From Glycine soja (Eukaryota > Streptophyta > Magnoliopsida > Fabales > Fabaceae), in contig NC_041003.1 of NCBI RefSeq assembly GCF_004193775.1, positions 26,599,735 through 26,663,734 on the forward strand: DNA of 64,000 nt. The letters are read 5' to 3'. A program made the translations under genes and the position numbers. Each line of letters begins with the position of its first letter. Position 1 is the stretch's first letter. The notes beneath the pieces were generated by a model. That model had not been told where the DNA came from and searched no databases. It saw nothing but the letters and a program-made list of their open reading frames with translations. Shown one piece after another: positions 32,165-43,599 of this stretch.

Positions 32165-33530
32165 ACTACCTTTATTTCTAGGGAGACTAACTCCAGGAGA
32201 GAAGAGCTCACCTAAAGCTCTTAAAGTACATATGATTGAGTTTGAGGGTTCGAACAACAACTCTAGAGGATCCATAGATGATGAAGTGACTCTTATGTCC
32301 AAAAAGTTCAAATAGATGCTGAAAAAGGAAGGAAAGTTCGAACGTTCCTCTAGAAGGAAAGGACACAAGATTAAAAAAGAAGTACAAAGAGAAAAACAAT
32401 GAGATCATTTGCTTTGAATGTAGGAAACTTGGACATATGGCTGAGTGTCCCTAGCTAAAGAAAATAAGATACTTTGGTGAAAGAAAAAGAAAATTTTGAT
32501 GGTCACTTAGGATGACTCAAACAGTCATAAGAGTAATAGCTCGAACGATGAATAAGCCAACATCTCTCTGATGGCATACATAGACGAAGATATTAGGTAA
32601 AAACTTATTTTGAATCTGATACCTCTTCTAGTGATTCATCAGGCAATAAAGAATATATGCCTTATGATTCTTCTTAAGAATTGTAACATGATTTCTCTTT
32701 AGTGCAAAAAGTTTAAAGAAAAATACAAAATATCCATTTGTGGAAATTCTAAGTTGAAGAAATCAAATGAAGTTCTTGAAAAGAAAATTCAGAGAGAGTC
32801 TGAGTCAGGCCAGTCAGAGAGACAAATCCACTGTAGTTGAAAAGCTAGGAGAAGAAGTAGCTTGTCTTACAAAAGAATTTCGAAAATTCTTGGAAAGCTT
32901 AAACACTTTAACTATGGTTTTAAATTCCATCAATATCCCCATGATAAGTCTAGCTTAGGCTTAGAAAAAGAGGCATCATCCTCCAAGTTAGTCTAATTTA
33001 GATAAATGTGTCTTTTGTGGTATGTCTGGACATTCTAAGTTCAGATGCATCCATAAGAAGAAATATATGTCTAAGGGTACTAATGCTACTGGAACCAAAA
33101 AGATTTGGGTACCAAAATCTCATATTGTTCCTATTATAGATATCCTTGGTAAGAAAAGGTCAGGGTTTAAGCTAGTACTTGGACAGTGGTTGCTCCTCGA
33201 CACATGAAAGGGGAAAGGTCTATATTCCTTAACCTAAATACAATTGAAGGAGGAATTGATGCCTTTGATGGCATAGGGAAAGGAAAGATCACCGATATGG
33301 GTAAAATTGACATTCTTGCTCTAGCCTCCAGAGACAATGTCTTATATAGTGAAAGAAGGTCTAAAATATAATCAATTGAGCATAAGTCAATTCAACAACA
33401 ATGGTTATATTGTGTCCTTCAACAAAGACCAGTGTATATTAAAGATAGAATATGGCAAGTCCTTCTTTACTTCCACATTACACAATAATCTATAAGTGAT
33501 TAATCTGATAGGTCTTATTAAACAGAATGT
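32165..33530 (+). pseudogene. Ty1/copia gag-protease fragment, right part
   Basis: This continues the copia element of 1-245. A first zinc knuckle ICFECRKLGHMAECP (CX2CX4HX4C) lies at 32410-32451 and a second, CVFCGMSGHSKFRC, at 33007-33048. They are followed by KKIWVPK and a protease-like LDSGCS, with frame-shifted HMKGERSIFLNL text at 33170-33230, then KGKITDMGKI. Stops and shifts break it. Two knuckles before the protease fit a Sirevirus-like copia (inference). Later pol domains are absent, as minus-strand material starts near 33540. Confidence 0.7.
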
Positions 33531-33539
33531 AACGTGTCA

Positions 33540-34560
33540 TTCCGGCCTCAAAAAAGCCTTCATGCACTTTCTCTTCTTCTAAGTTTTGAACTTCCTCAGA
33601 ACTTATTTTCTCTACAACGCAAATGTCTTCTTTATTTTTAGAGATCTCCTTCTCTAACTTAAAAGCTTAAACAACATAGGAGGAAATGGCTTCTCACACA
33701 CTTTTTCTTTTTTTGGCTCTTCCTTTTCCAACTCAATAGTTCTTCTTCAAATCCTCCTCATCGTACAAGTGTAGGCCTGCTCAATCTTTGGGTAAGGGTA
33801 CAACTTTAAGGCTGCAACATTTTTCTCCCCCCTAGGTAAACAATTCTTCATCCTTGGCTTCATCCTTCAAGGGCACTCCATAGTGCTTGAAGACCAGGGT
33901 CATCAACATCTCATAAGGCACAGTGGAAGTAGACTTGATGAGCTTGGTGGCCTTCATAATATGATTGATGATTAGATGGGGCATGCTGAGAGGGATCTTT
34001 TTCTAAAAGTAGTAGATCACTAACAGATCATGATTATTCATTTCCTAGAATGTACTAGCACAAGGCAACACAAAATGCATGTTGATCTAGTGTAGAATCC
34101 TCCAAAATGATGTTAGGGATTTGGATTTGAACTCATCATCCTTTTCTTCCAAGAACTTACTTTTGAGCTTGCTCTTCTTGAGGTCCATGATGTCAAACCA
34201 CTCATCATAAAGCCTCTTGTTGTCAACAGTCACACTTAGAATGGTGGCCAACAACTCTTCTAAGATAAGAATCTCAATGTTCTTCAAAGTAGCCTTCAAG
34301 GTGAATTTGCTACTGTCCACCATAATAGCAGCAAAAAAGGCTCTGACTAGCCTTGGATAGATAGGTTCATAGGCATCAAAGAACCCTACCCACCTTTACT
34401 TCTTTACAAAATAGAGAATGTCCCAGTCATATTATTTAATCTCCAACAGTTCAATGTACCTTCTATTTACCACTTTCTTGTTCCCCCAACGTCAAAATTT
34501 TCTTGCAGTTTATTGTCTCTGAACAAAGCAATAGGCCCAAACTTATATAGAAGATCCCTC
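33540..34560 (-). pseudogene. Retroelement ORF remnant, PTP or env-like
   Basis: Minus-strand text reads FFDAYEPIYPRLVRAFFAAI, a 78-aa frame 34087-34323 and IPLSMPHLIINHIMKATKL followed by PYEMLMTLVFKHYGVPLKDE, in broken frames. It resembles the plant retroelement-associated protein found 3' of pol in several legume gypsy and copia elements, sometimes called env-like. I am not sure of the family. Its orientation is opposite to the copia fragment, so it belongs to a separate insertion. Confidence 0.4.
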
Positions 34561-34829
34561 CTTTTATAGTGAAGCCAAGCAGAGAGAAAAGTAAAAACAA
34601 AAAACAAAAACTCATTTAAATGGTAAAACCAAAAAAAGAATCACAAACTAGTTGTTGGCCTTTCAATAGATAGAATTACAATTAATGATCATGTACCGAA
34701 ATACACAACATTCAAATTAGTTTTATTTGAAACACGAGGCACATTTAACTCACTAGATAACAAACACCCAAGCATAGATTTCAAACAAATGGACAAACAC
34801 ACATTAACATGTCCAATAAGAGATTAGTC
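34561..34829. other. AT-rich spacer, nothing recognised
   Basis: A-rich sequence lacks open frames of note and lies between two minus-strand retroelement fragments. It may be a remnant of the same element with pol deleted. Confidence 0.4.
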
Positions 34830-35760
34830 AAACATTAGGGTTGGAAGACAACTTCTTCCATGCACCTATTCTTTTGAGTTGTTTCTCAACCTTTATGGCT
34901 TGATGCACTAAGTTATCAAGTTCATCATAGTTTTATAACTCCAAAATATCTCCTATTTCATGATTTAAACCATGAAGGAAATATTCCATGGTAGCCTCCC
35001 TTTCTCATGGCCACCTCCATCTCTTTGAAGTACTCATCCATACTCTTACTTCCTTGGGTAAGCCTTTGTAGTTTGTTGTGCAACTCCCTATGGTACTATG
35101 AAGGTGCAAATCTTCTCCACATCTTGGTTGCATCTTCTCCCAAGTATCTACGGGGTAGTCCTTATTCCTTTGCCTCTCCATTTGTACTTGGTCCCACCAA
35201 ATTAAGGCATAATTAGAAAATTCAGAGGCTACCACCTTTGCCTTCCTCTCTTCATTAAACCAGTGGTAGGAAAATATTTGTTAAACTTTGGTTTCCCACT
35301 CATGATAGGCCTTAAGTTCATTCTTTCCATGGAAATAAGGTACTTGTGTCTTCACCCCTCCTAAGTGTCCTCATCTTTCATCAGTTTTATTCCTTCTATG
35401 TCTCCTTTCATTACTTCTTTCACTCCTTCCTTGTCTCCTTCCCCTCTCATGGTCTCTCCTACCCTTTCTTTCTCTACCAAAATAATAGGAATCCCCATCC
35501 TCATGTGAGAACTCATGTTGAGAATCTCTCCTCCCTTCATTCTCCAACTTTGTGTCAATCTCCACCCTAAACTTCTCTAACTCATTTTTAAATAATTGTA
35601 TTAAGTTTGTAATCCTAGGGGATGGGGTGTAGTTCTTCCACCCATTTTTTTGCAAAATTGGTAAGATGAAGTTCAATATTAAAAGGACCTCACACCACTC
35701 CTCTCATGTGTTTACCTTCTTTAAAATGATTTCGCTCATGTTTCACATAAAAAGTTTTAA
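34830..35760 (-). pseudogene. Ty3/gypsy gag fragment
   Basis: The minus strand gives KNYTPSPRITNLIQLFKNEL, an R/E/G-rich linker (35361-35676) and VASEFSNYALIWWDQVQMER with VDTWEKM (35005-35235). In another frame it gives a segment equivalent to the LTQGSRSVEEYYKEMEV of plant gypsy Gag, near 35010-35070. Such Gag proteins form the capsid. A deletion separates the linker from the WW segment, and stops are present. The 5' end is lost near 35760. Confidence 0.6.
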
Positions 35761-35879
35761 AATTAGAAACTGTATGGCTTATCATGAGGAAAAGACCTAA
35801 ATGGTTGGCATAATTATAGGATCTAGTAAGAGAAAAAAGGTTTTTGCTTCTAGATATTATTCATCTTCTTCTAATTAGG

Positions 35880-36175
35880 ATACATCGTTAAGTTATGAGC
35901 CAACATCACCTACCATGGAGCATCCAATGGGGGCAAAAGCAGTAAAAAGGAAGGCAAAAGAAAAAGAAAAATCTTCTAATGTTGTTGATCTCACAGGTCA
36001 CAGCTATGGAAGACATAATGAAGAACAAAACAAAAGTTGTAGAAGATCTTGTACGTGCCAGGCAGGACCACAACAAGTTGAAGGAAAGAGATCAAATTTC
36101 AAATCCTTTACAAGGATATTGTTAGTATGTTCAATGCATAACTACAATTTCTTGAAACCTTGTGTAACAAAATAA
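35880..36175 (+). pseudogene. NAM-associated-like ORF of a PIF/Harbinger element, fragment
   Basis: The frame contains SYEPTSPTMEHPMGAKAVKR, KAKEKEKS and NVVDLTG, which resembles the C-terminal part of plant NAM-associated or Myb-like proteins that accompany PIF/Harbinger transposases. After VVDLTG the homology shifts frame (ELMKNKTKVVEDLVRARQ). It lies 350 bp upstream of the transposase remnant on the same strand. Confidence 0.45.
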
Positions 36176-36529
36176 AAGAAAAATTAGGACTATATTAATT
36201 ATGCTACTTATTGCAATGTAATTTTTATTACGCAACTTTTATTTTTAGTTGCTTTTAATTATGTAATTTTGTATCATAAAACTTTATGTACATTTTAATT
36301 TTGTAATTTTAATTAAAACAAAACTAGTCTTTATTTTGATTTTTTAAAAAAAACTAATCGTTGGTAAAATTAGATGTTAAGAAACTAGTTGTTGAAAAAC
36401 TAGACGTTAAAAAAGTAGCCATTGTATCGCTCTCTATATATTCCTTATGATGTTGTAAGATTTTCGCACATCTAAATTGTGCAAAACTATTATAATATTT
36501 TCAGAAAACTATTACTTAGCGGTGTTGCT
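36176..36529. other. AT-rich spacer with short repeated AACTAG-type motifs
   Basis: Between the two Harbinger ORF remnants are T-rich sequence and several ACTAGTTGTTG and ACTAGACGTTA-like repeats (36340-36425). No gene is seen. A subterminal or intergenic part of the Harbinger element is likely. Confidence 0.35.
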
Positions 36530-37540
36530 AACGATGCACTCTAGCAAGTCATCTCTCGAAGATGAAGTCATTGATGATTTGCTAAATGATGAGTACAAAG
36601 AACATTACATGATGTTGGTGATGGAAAGATTGTCAGAGATCGTGAAGAAGGGCATCCACGAAAAGTAGGCATCCATAAAAATACATTGATAGAGATCATG
36701 AACAAGGGCAAGAAAGATTGTTCAATAATTACTTCTCCAACAATGCAGTATACACAAATGAACAATTTCGATGAAGATTTAGAATGAAAAAGGATGTTTT
36801 CCTTTGCATTGTACAAGCGCTTAACAATGAAGGTCTATACTTTTAGCAACAGGTTGATGCAATTGGAAGGACGGGTCTTTCTCCATTGCAAAAATGCACA
36901 ACTACTATCGCATAATAGCATATGGATCACTGGCTAATAGTGTCAATGATCATGTTTGAATTGGAGAAACCAAAACTTTACGATGCTTGGATGAGTTTGT
37001 AAGGGGAGTCTATGATGTTTTTGGAACTGAGTACTTAAGAAAACCGAACAATAATGATATCCAATGCCTACTACAAATAGGTGAGCATTGTGGTTTTCCA
37101 TGTATGTTAGGTATCATTGATTGTATGCATTGAGAATGGAAAAATTGTCTAGTAGCATGGAAATGTCAATATTGTTATGGTGATGGCTCACCAACAATCA
37201 TTCTTGAAGTCATGGAGTCACAAGACTTATGGAGTTGGCAAGCATATTTTTGAGTTACAGGTTCAACCAATGACATCAATGTGCTCAACAAATCTCCTAT
37301 GTTTAAAGATGTTAATGAAACCTAATATAACATAGGGTACATTCTAGTAGATGGTATCTATCCATACTAGGCGACACTTATGAAGACTATCCCAAGGCCA
37401 CAAGGTCATAAAACAAAATTGTTTGCTCAACATCAAGAAGCAATAAGAAAGGATGTGGATCACACATTTGGAGTGCTTCAATCTTGGTTCATGATTGTAC
37501 ATGGCCTTGCATATGGTTGGAGCATACTGTTAATCGGTGA
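36530..37540 (+). pseudogene. PIF/Harbinger transposase remnant
   Basis: Plus-strand frames read, in order, LRCLDEFVRGVYDVFGTEYL, CGFPCMLGIIDCMH, a stop and EWKN, then SPTIILEVMESQDLWSWQAYF, TGSTNDINVLNKSPMF, YNIGYILVDGIYPY, MKTIPRPQGHKTKLFAQHQE and RKDVDHTFGVLQSWFMIV. This is the DDE_4-type (HARBI1/ALP1-like) transposase layout: IDCMH holds the first catalytic Asp and the DGIYP block the second. Many stops and shifts make it inactive. Terminal inverted repeats were not located. Confidence 0.75.
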
Positions 37541-37599
37541 ATACGACTAACTTTTGTGTATAAAACTTGTGTAAATTGTATCAAACTCTTCCAATTTAT

Positions 37600-38850
37600 G
37601 GTTATTTTGCAGTGTTATAAGTATTTTCTGTTAAGTATAGGTAATAAATACTTAGTACTTCCATTTTGTGTGTGTAATAATAATCATTTTCTTTCAATTT
37701 CAAGTTAATTAGGCAAGCTTTGAAAAGTGTTGTTTTTCACCTTCTCACTAAGCCAATTTGCTGGCTTAGCGAGCGTCTGCTAAGTGCAACACTCATGGGC
37801 TAAGCACGAGGAAGACTCTGGAAGAAGATGAGCTGTACAAGTTCGCTAAGCGCACGGCTTCATCTCACTAAGCGCACCGCTTCAGTCCATCTGCTAAGCG
37901 AGAAAGGCACGCGCTAAGCCAAAATTCACTAATGTGCGCTAAGCGGTCCATAACTGCGCTAAGCGCATGAGCACGAACAAGGCCACCTATTTAAGCCTGA
38001 AATCAGATTTTAGAGGGGGAGTTTGGATTGGGATTCAGAGCTTTGCATGTCTAGAGTTTCTAGAGAGAGAAAGGTCCAAGTTCCAGAGAGTTTTGAGAGA
38101 TTTTGTTGTGTGAAGATCTGCAGAGACCAGGGCTTGAAGTAGGAGCCGATTTGAGAGCTTGGGATGAGTTTGTGAGTGATTGTGAGATCCTAGAGGTGAA
38201 GGAGACATCCTCACCACTTGTATTTTTGCAATCTTTCATCTTGTTCTTCTCTTTGTTGTAAAGAAGGCTTCCTAGTATGGAAAGCTAAATCCTCTGTTGG
38301 ATCTTCCTTGTAGGTACCTGATGCAAATATATTTCTATCTATTTAATGATGTTTTGTGTGTTCTCTATGCTATGTGCTTTTCACTCTAGTATGCCTTTAC
38401 CTTGATCATGTAGATGCATGCTTTGTTAGGGTCATTCAACAGTGGAAATTGGTCTGACTCTAAAGTCCTTGATAGTACAGCGCTAAGTTGTCGTACTATC
38501 ATGAGGAATCGGGGTGCGATAAGTTAGTTGTGTATGTGTGTCTTAATGCAGTCCTGGTTGAGTTTAGGCCTACAAGAGGAATCTGCGGATGATGCTTGAT
38601 CAGGATTAGGCTAAACTATCATGAGGAATCGGGGTTTAGTATCTCAGGAGACACCATAAGAACACATGAGCATTGTTAGATAGAGAATATCTTTTCAGCA
38701 TCAGACACCTATTAGGAAGGCCAATGTGTTTCTACTTGTTTTTACACATCATTTCTCTCGTGTGATTTTCTTTCTTTTTGCATAAATAGTTTATACACCT
38801 ATTCATATTCACACTTATCTTTACACACAAGACATATATTTGTTGAAATA
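37600..38850. repeat. LTR fragment with GCTAAGC motifs
   Basis: Sequence with TGTTATAAGTATTTTCTGTT near 37613, about nine copies of CTAAGC between 37745 and 37975, CCTATTTAAGCC near 37987 and a following ATCATGAGGAATCGGGGT duplicated at 38498 and 38618 resembles soybean gypsy LTRs. Neither end was confirmed. No gene is supported; the 60-aa minus frame at 38035 is not convincing. Confidence 0.5.
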
Positions 38851-39639
38851 GTGATGGAAGCTTGCTTGTGGGGCTTCTATGGAGGCTGGATCTTTGAGCT
38901 TCAATGAGGTCCTTTAATGGTGATTTTCCACCATGGAGATGCAGCGGAAGACAAAGGAGAAGAGGTGAGAGGAGGCGCCATCCACTAGGGAATAAGCCAT
39001 GGAAGAAGGAGCTTCACCACCAAGATGAGCCTTGGATAAGAAGCTTGGAAGGATGCTTCAATGGAGGAAAAGAAAGAGGGAGAGAAAGAGAGAGGGGGGA
39101 GCACGAAATTGAAGGAATAAAAGAGGGAGAGAAGTGGAAGTTTGAAGTGTGTCTCACAAGACTCTCATTCATCAAAGTTACAACAAGTGTTACACATGCT
39201 TCTATTTATAGACTAGTTAGCTTCCTTGAGAAGCTTTCTTGAGAAAACTTCCTTGAGAAGCTTCTTTGAGAAAACTTCCTTGAGAAGCTAGAGCTTAGCT
39301 ACACACACCTCTCTCATAACTAAGCTCACCTCCTTGAGAAGCTTCCTTAAGAAGATTCCTAAAGAAGCTAGAGCTTAGCTACACATACCTCTCTAATAGC
39401 TAAGCTCACCTCCTTGAGATGAGAAGCTAGAGCTTAGCTACACACCCCCTATAATAGCTAAACTCACCCCCATGACAAAATACATGAAAATACAAAAAAA
39501 AATTCCTACTACAAAGAATACTCAAATTGCCTTGAAATACAAGGCTAAAACCCTATACTACTAGAATGGCCAAAATACAAGGCCCAAATGAAGGAAAAAA
39601 CTATTCTAATATTTTCAAAGATAAGCGGGCTCACACTTA
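38851..39639 (-). repeat. Non-coding retroelement 3' region with AAGCTTCCTTGAG repeats
   Basis: It holds several imperfect copies of CTTGAGAAGCTTCCTTGAG and GCTAGAGCTTAGCTACACA at 39225-39445, and then text continuous with the C-terminal coding end of the gypsy element to the right. It probably includes part of that element's 3' LTR (inference). The 112-aa open frame at 38904 (R/E/G-rich) has no recognised family. Confidence 0.4.
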
Positions 39640-40462
39640 GCCCATGGGCTCGAAATCTACCCTAAGGCTCATGAGAACCCTAGGGCCTTCCCTTGGATCT
39701 CTGGCCCAATCTACTTGGAGTCTTCTATCCAATGCCCTTGCGGGGTTGGATTACATCATTCCCTCCACCTTGGAAAGGATTTTACCTCAAATCTTGAGGT
39801 TCTTCATACTCTGGGCTCCTTCCCTGAACACCTGTAAAAAGAACAAAAACATATGTATTAGTGGTGTTTGGTATGTTGAAGTAAGTTAAGGTCTGAAAAT
39901 CCATTTCCTGGGCATCTTCCCATGAAGGAACATGGTTCCTCACCAACTCAATGAGTGGTGCTACAAGTATAGAAAAATATGGGACAAACCTTTTGTAAAA
40001 GTTTGTTAAGTCATGGAAGCCCCAAAATTTTCTTATACTTGGTGGAGTGGGCCACTTAGGAATGACCTTTATTCTCTTAGGGTTCATGGGAACCCCTTGA
40101 TCACTATTTGAAAAATTAAGAAAAGTAACGCAATAAAACATACCTTTTTCTGTATTTTCATATTGACCTATGCCTTCCTTCGTAATAGTCACGAAGTTCT
40201 TCACTTAGGCTCTTGCAAGAGTTATGACTACTATAGGAGGCATGTTTTTCTCTTTTCATTTCTTTCATTATTTTTCTTCTTTCTTCCTCTCTTATTTTCT
40301 TTCTTTCATCTTGACTTATTTCTTCCACTCTTTTTTTCCTTTTTCTTTTCTCTCTTGTTTTTCTTTCCATAACTTGAGGGAACTCAACTCATCTAAGATT
40401 CTAGATAAAAGGTCTTTATGACTAGTACCCTCGCCATTAACACTAGATGAATGATGACTCAT
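39640..40462 (-). pseudogene. Deleted Ty3/gypsy gag-pol: gag start joined to an RT end
   Basis: From the minus-strand ATG at 40462 the frame reads MSHHSSSVNGEGTSHKDLLS, then RILDELSSLK and a K/E/R-rich run, with a stop near 40320 and SCKSLSEELRDYYEGRHRS in another frame. Next comes an RT C-terminal piece (MNPKRIKVIPKWPTPPSIRK, LTNFYKRFVPYFSILVAPL) and finally PEYEEPQDLR and NPFQGGGNDVIQPRKG, the usual end of pol in such elements. Everything between gag and the RT end, and between that and the C-terminus, is missing. It cannot be functional. Confidence 0.65.
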
Positions 40463-41120
40463 GTTGGTTCCTAAGTTGTGGTTCTTTCTTGTTAGAGGTT
40501 TGAAAACAAAAGGTAAAAGAAACTATGGTTGAAACTAGCCAAAATAAACACTAAAAGAGGTGTGAAAGATAAGGTAAAAAAAACTAATTGGTAAAAGGCA
40601 AGCTATCTAGGCGGTTTGACAATGGAAGGTAAAGGAAATAAGCTATGAAAGTAAGCAAGAAATGTAAACTAGGTGAATCCTAAGAGTGTTTGGATGACCA
40701 CATTCAAGGTTCCCAACAAAACACTCACTATCCTAAGGAAAAATTGCCTAAAATTATTACACACAAATGGAAGTTTGGTAACCTATTGGAGGCTCCCAAC
40801 ACACTTCCAATGAAAGGCCTTTTTGTTACAAAACTTGAAAGCAATGAAGGTAAGTAAATTGCAAATTACAAAATTACAAAACGGTCCTCAATTTTGGTGG
40901 TTGTTCTCTCTTTGGTGATTCACTCAATTTGGAATGCTTCTTAGTCCAATAGCTCTTAAGGTGGTTGGCCCATTTCTTCTTGACTCAAATTCTTCAAGGG
41001 ATGGCACCAATCCTCCTTCCAATTCCCTATATGGCAACCCACAAACAAGGAAACAAAGAGACAAGCAATAACCAAAGAACAAAAGAAATGAAATGAAAGC
41101 TAAACCAATGGATTTTTAAC
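40463..41120 (-). other. Probable leader of the deleted gypsy element
   Basis: Non-coding sequence lies upstream (on the minus strand) of the gag start, AT-rich with AAAGGTAAAAGAAA-like repeats. It is cut at 41120 by the Ogre-C LTR. The last five bases are TTAAC, the predicted target duplication; the other copy lies outside the window. Confidence 0.45.
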
Positions 41121-43069
41121 TGTCGCAACCTACCCTTCGGCGGGAGGGCGACGCGAGACTCGCGGGATGCGTGTTCCACGAAAGGAATACGCGCGGAGTC
41201 GCCACCAACGTTTATTTGAGGAAAACGTCGGAAAAACCGGAAAAGACGAGATCTACGAACTTTTTAGTGAAAGGTTCGGGAGTTGTATTTACGCACGGGG
41301 AAGGTATTAGCACCCCACACGCCCGTCCCAAGGGACGGCAGCCTTTAATCGAATGTGCAAACATGACTTTGATTTTTATGTTCCCTTTTATGTTCTTATA
41401 TCCTTTATACCCTTTTTATATTTTTTCCTTTTTTGTGGTCGACAAGGGTGTTTCCCTTTGCTCCTACGTATTCCTCAATTTGGGATGAGAAAATCAGACC
41501 TACGTAGTTCTTTCGGAACAAAGTGTTTGGTTTAAGTTTGTTTTTTTGTCTTTTTTGCAAAATATGTTTTTTATTTGAACAAAAGGTCATTTAAGGTGTT
41601 GGACCATTAAACGGTCTTTTGATTTTGAAAGGAGAGAAACGTTAAGGCATTGGACCATTAACGATCTCTTGTTTTTGAAAGGAGAGAAACGTTAAGACAT
41701 TGGATCATTAACGATCTCTTGGGGTGGTCGACAAAAGCGGGGCTTTTGCTCCTACGTATCCTCCAATGAGGAACTCAGACCTACGTAGTTCTTTCTTATC
41801 AAGTGATTCTTTTTTACTTAAGAGGTGATCATTTTAAGGCGTTGGACCTTAAAAATGATCCATTTTACTTAATGAGAAATTGAGATGACAAACTTCAAAA
41901 GCCTATTTTTGTGGACGAGCTTGACTAGGCGAGTTGATTTTAGCCTTAATTTCACTTTAGTTATTAATCAATTCGATTAAGAATGAGAAATCCCAAAGAG
42001 AAAACGTCCGATTGATTTTCCGCTTTATTTTACTAAAAGATGTCTTTTTGATTATTATATTATTTTTTACCTCTTTTTGATTTCCAACGTGGTTACGGCA
42101 CGACCGAACGGTCGGAATTGATTTTAACCGAAGTTAACGGATAATATAATTCAAACGTTCGGTGGAAATTTATTTTATTTTTAAGTTAAGCGAGAAATGA
42201 CTTAAGTAAAACGGCTTAAGCACGTCAAGAGGGGGTATAAAAAGTAAACAAAACGAGAATAAAAATGCACGAAACACAATGTGGACCACCATGGGTGCAT
42301 AGAATGAATCGAAAAGCTTGGTTCGAGGTACTTACCCGTTGAAGATCGAAGAACGATGAAGAACGAATGAAGAACGTCGAAGAACGGTTGAAACCTTTGC
42401 GAGATTCCTCACGGAAAACGTTACGGAAACGTTTCGGAAGCGCCTCGGCTTAGATTTTCTTCACGGAAACAATTTTTCCAAGCAAATTCGAAAGAGAGAG
42501 AAGTGCCTAAGGGGCTGGACCCCTTCCTTCTTCATTTCCTCCCCTATTTATAGCAAAATAGGGGAGGTGGTTGCCGCCCAGCTCGCCCAGGCGAGCTCAG
42601 CTCGCCCAGGCGAGCAGGGTTGCTTCCTCCAGAAGCAACCGCCTTCTGGAGGAATATTCCAGAGGGCCCAAGTGGGCCTGGGTGCTATTTGCACCCCCAT
42701 TTTTACTAAGTACACCCCCCTCTGCTATTTTTTGGTGATTCTTTTTTCGTAAAGTTACGGAAACTTACGAATTTCGTAACGATACTTGTTTTCTTTCCGT
42801 AATGTTACGGAACCTTGCGGATTACATAATCATCCCCTTTTTGACTTACGGAATGTTACGGAACCTCACTTAATTATGCAACGATGCTTCCATTTGATTT
42901 CCGGTGTGTCACGGAAACTTACGGATTGTGCATCAATATTTTTTTGGTTTTCCGGCATGTCCTGAAATCTCTCAAATTGCCTAATGATGGGTGCCAAGCA
43001 CCTCACGAGGACCAAAGAATGGTCGCACGCCATCGAGCAAAGGTCCCCGGACGAAATTAGGGTATGACA
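41121..43069 (-). repeat. 3' LTR of Ogre-C
   Basis: Plus-strand ends are TGTCGCAACC and GGTATGACA. It has two TACGTA modules (about 41435-41515 and 41725-41795), repeated CGTTAA...TTAACG foldbacks at 41637-41715, GATCATTTT...AAAATGATC at 41826-41863, and doubled CTCGCCCAGGCGAG palindromes at 42582-42615. Confidence 0.85.
42545..42552 (-). promoter_or_regulatory. TATA box of Ogre-C LTR in a 12-bp inverted repeat
   Basis: TATAAATA on the minus strand lies within the same CCTCCCCTATTT / AAATAGGGGAGG arrangement as in Ogre-B. Confidence 0.6.
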
Positions 43070-43125
43070 GTTGCCCCTCTTTACTTCTCTTTTATTGGAG
43101 ATAAAAGGAAAGTAAAGATAAGACA
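43070..43125 (-). other. Polypurine tract and foldback of Ogre-C
   Basis: On the minus strand AAAGAGGGGCAAC abuts the LTR. CTTTACTT/AAGTAAAG and CTTTTAT/ATAAAAG stems enclose it, as in Ogre-B. Confidence 0.6.
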
Positions 43126-43560
43126 CTAATTTCGTTCCTCTCGACTTGGCGAGAGTCGCGGGTGACCATAAAATCTCCACATGCAAATGACTTGTTGTTC
43201 CCAAAATATCACAAATTGCCTAATGATGGGTGCCAAGCACCTCACAAGGACCAAAGAATGGTCGCATGTCATCAAGCAAAGGTCCCCGAAAATCAGTGTA
43301 TGACACTAATTTCGCTCCTCTCGGTTGACGAGAGTCGCGGGTGACCATGACTTGTCGTTCCTAGGATTTCACAAATTGCCCAATGATGGGTGCCAAGCAC
43401 CTCACAAGGACCAAAGAATGGTCACATGTCATCAAGCAAAGGTCCCCGAAAATCAGTGTATGACACTAATTTCGCTCCTCTCGGTTGACGAGAGTCGCGG
43501 GCGACCATGAAATTTCCGCGTGTAAATGACTTTGTTGTTCCCGGAGGAACAAAAGGTGCA
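43126..43560 (-). repeat. Tandem partial copies of the LTR start, Ogre-C
   Basis: Two extra copies of CAAAGGTCCCCGAAAATCAG and TGTATGACACTAATTTCGCT end near 43310 and 43481, about 172 bp apart. Each has a CTCTCGGTTGACGAGAG hairpin and the CAAATTGCC...GGTGCCAAGCACC text of the LTR start. This mirrors 25251-25926 of Ogre-B. Confidence 0.75.
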
Positions 43561-43599
43561 GAAGACTGTGTCAGCCCCTGCATGCTATCAAGCGTTCTG

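Noticed and set aside
38904..39242. 112-aa R/E/G-rich gene
   Set aside because: It lies in non-coding retroelement sequence, is low in complexity and matches no family I recognise.
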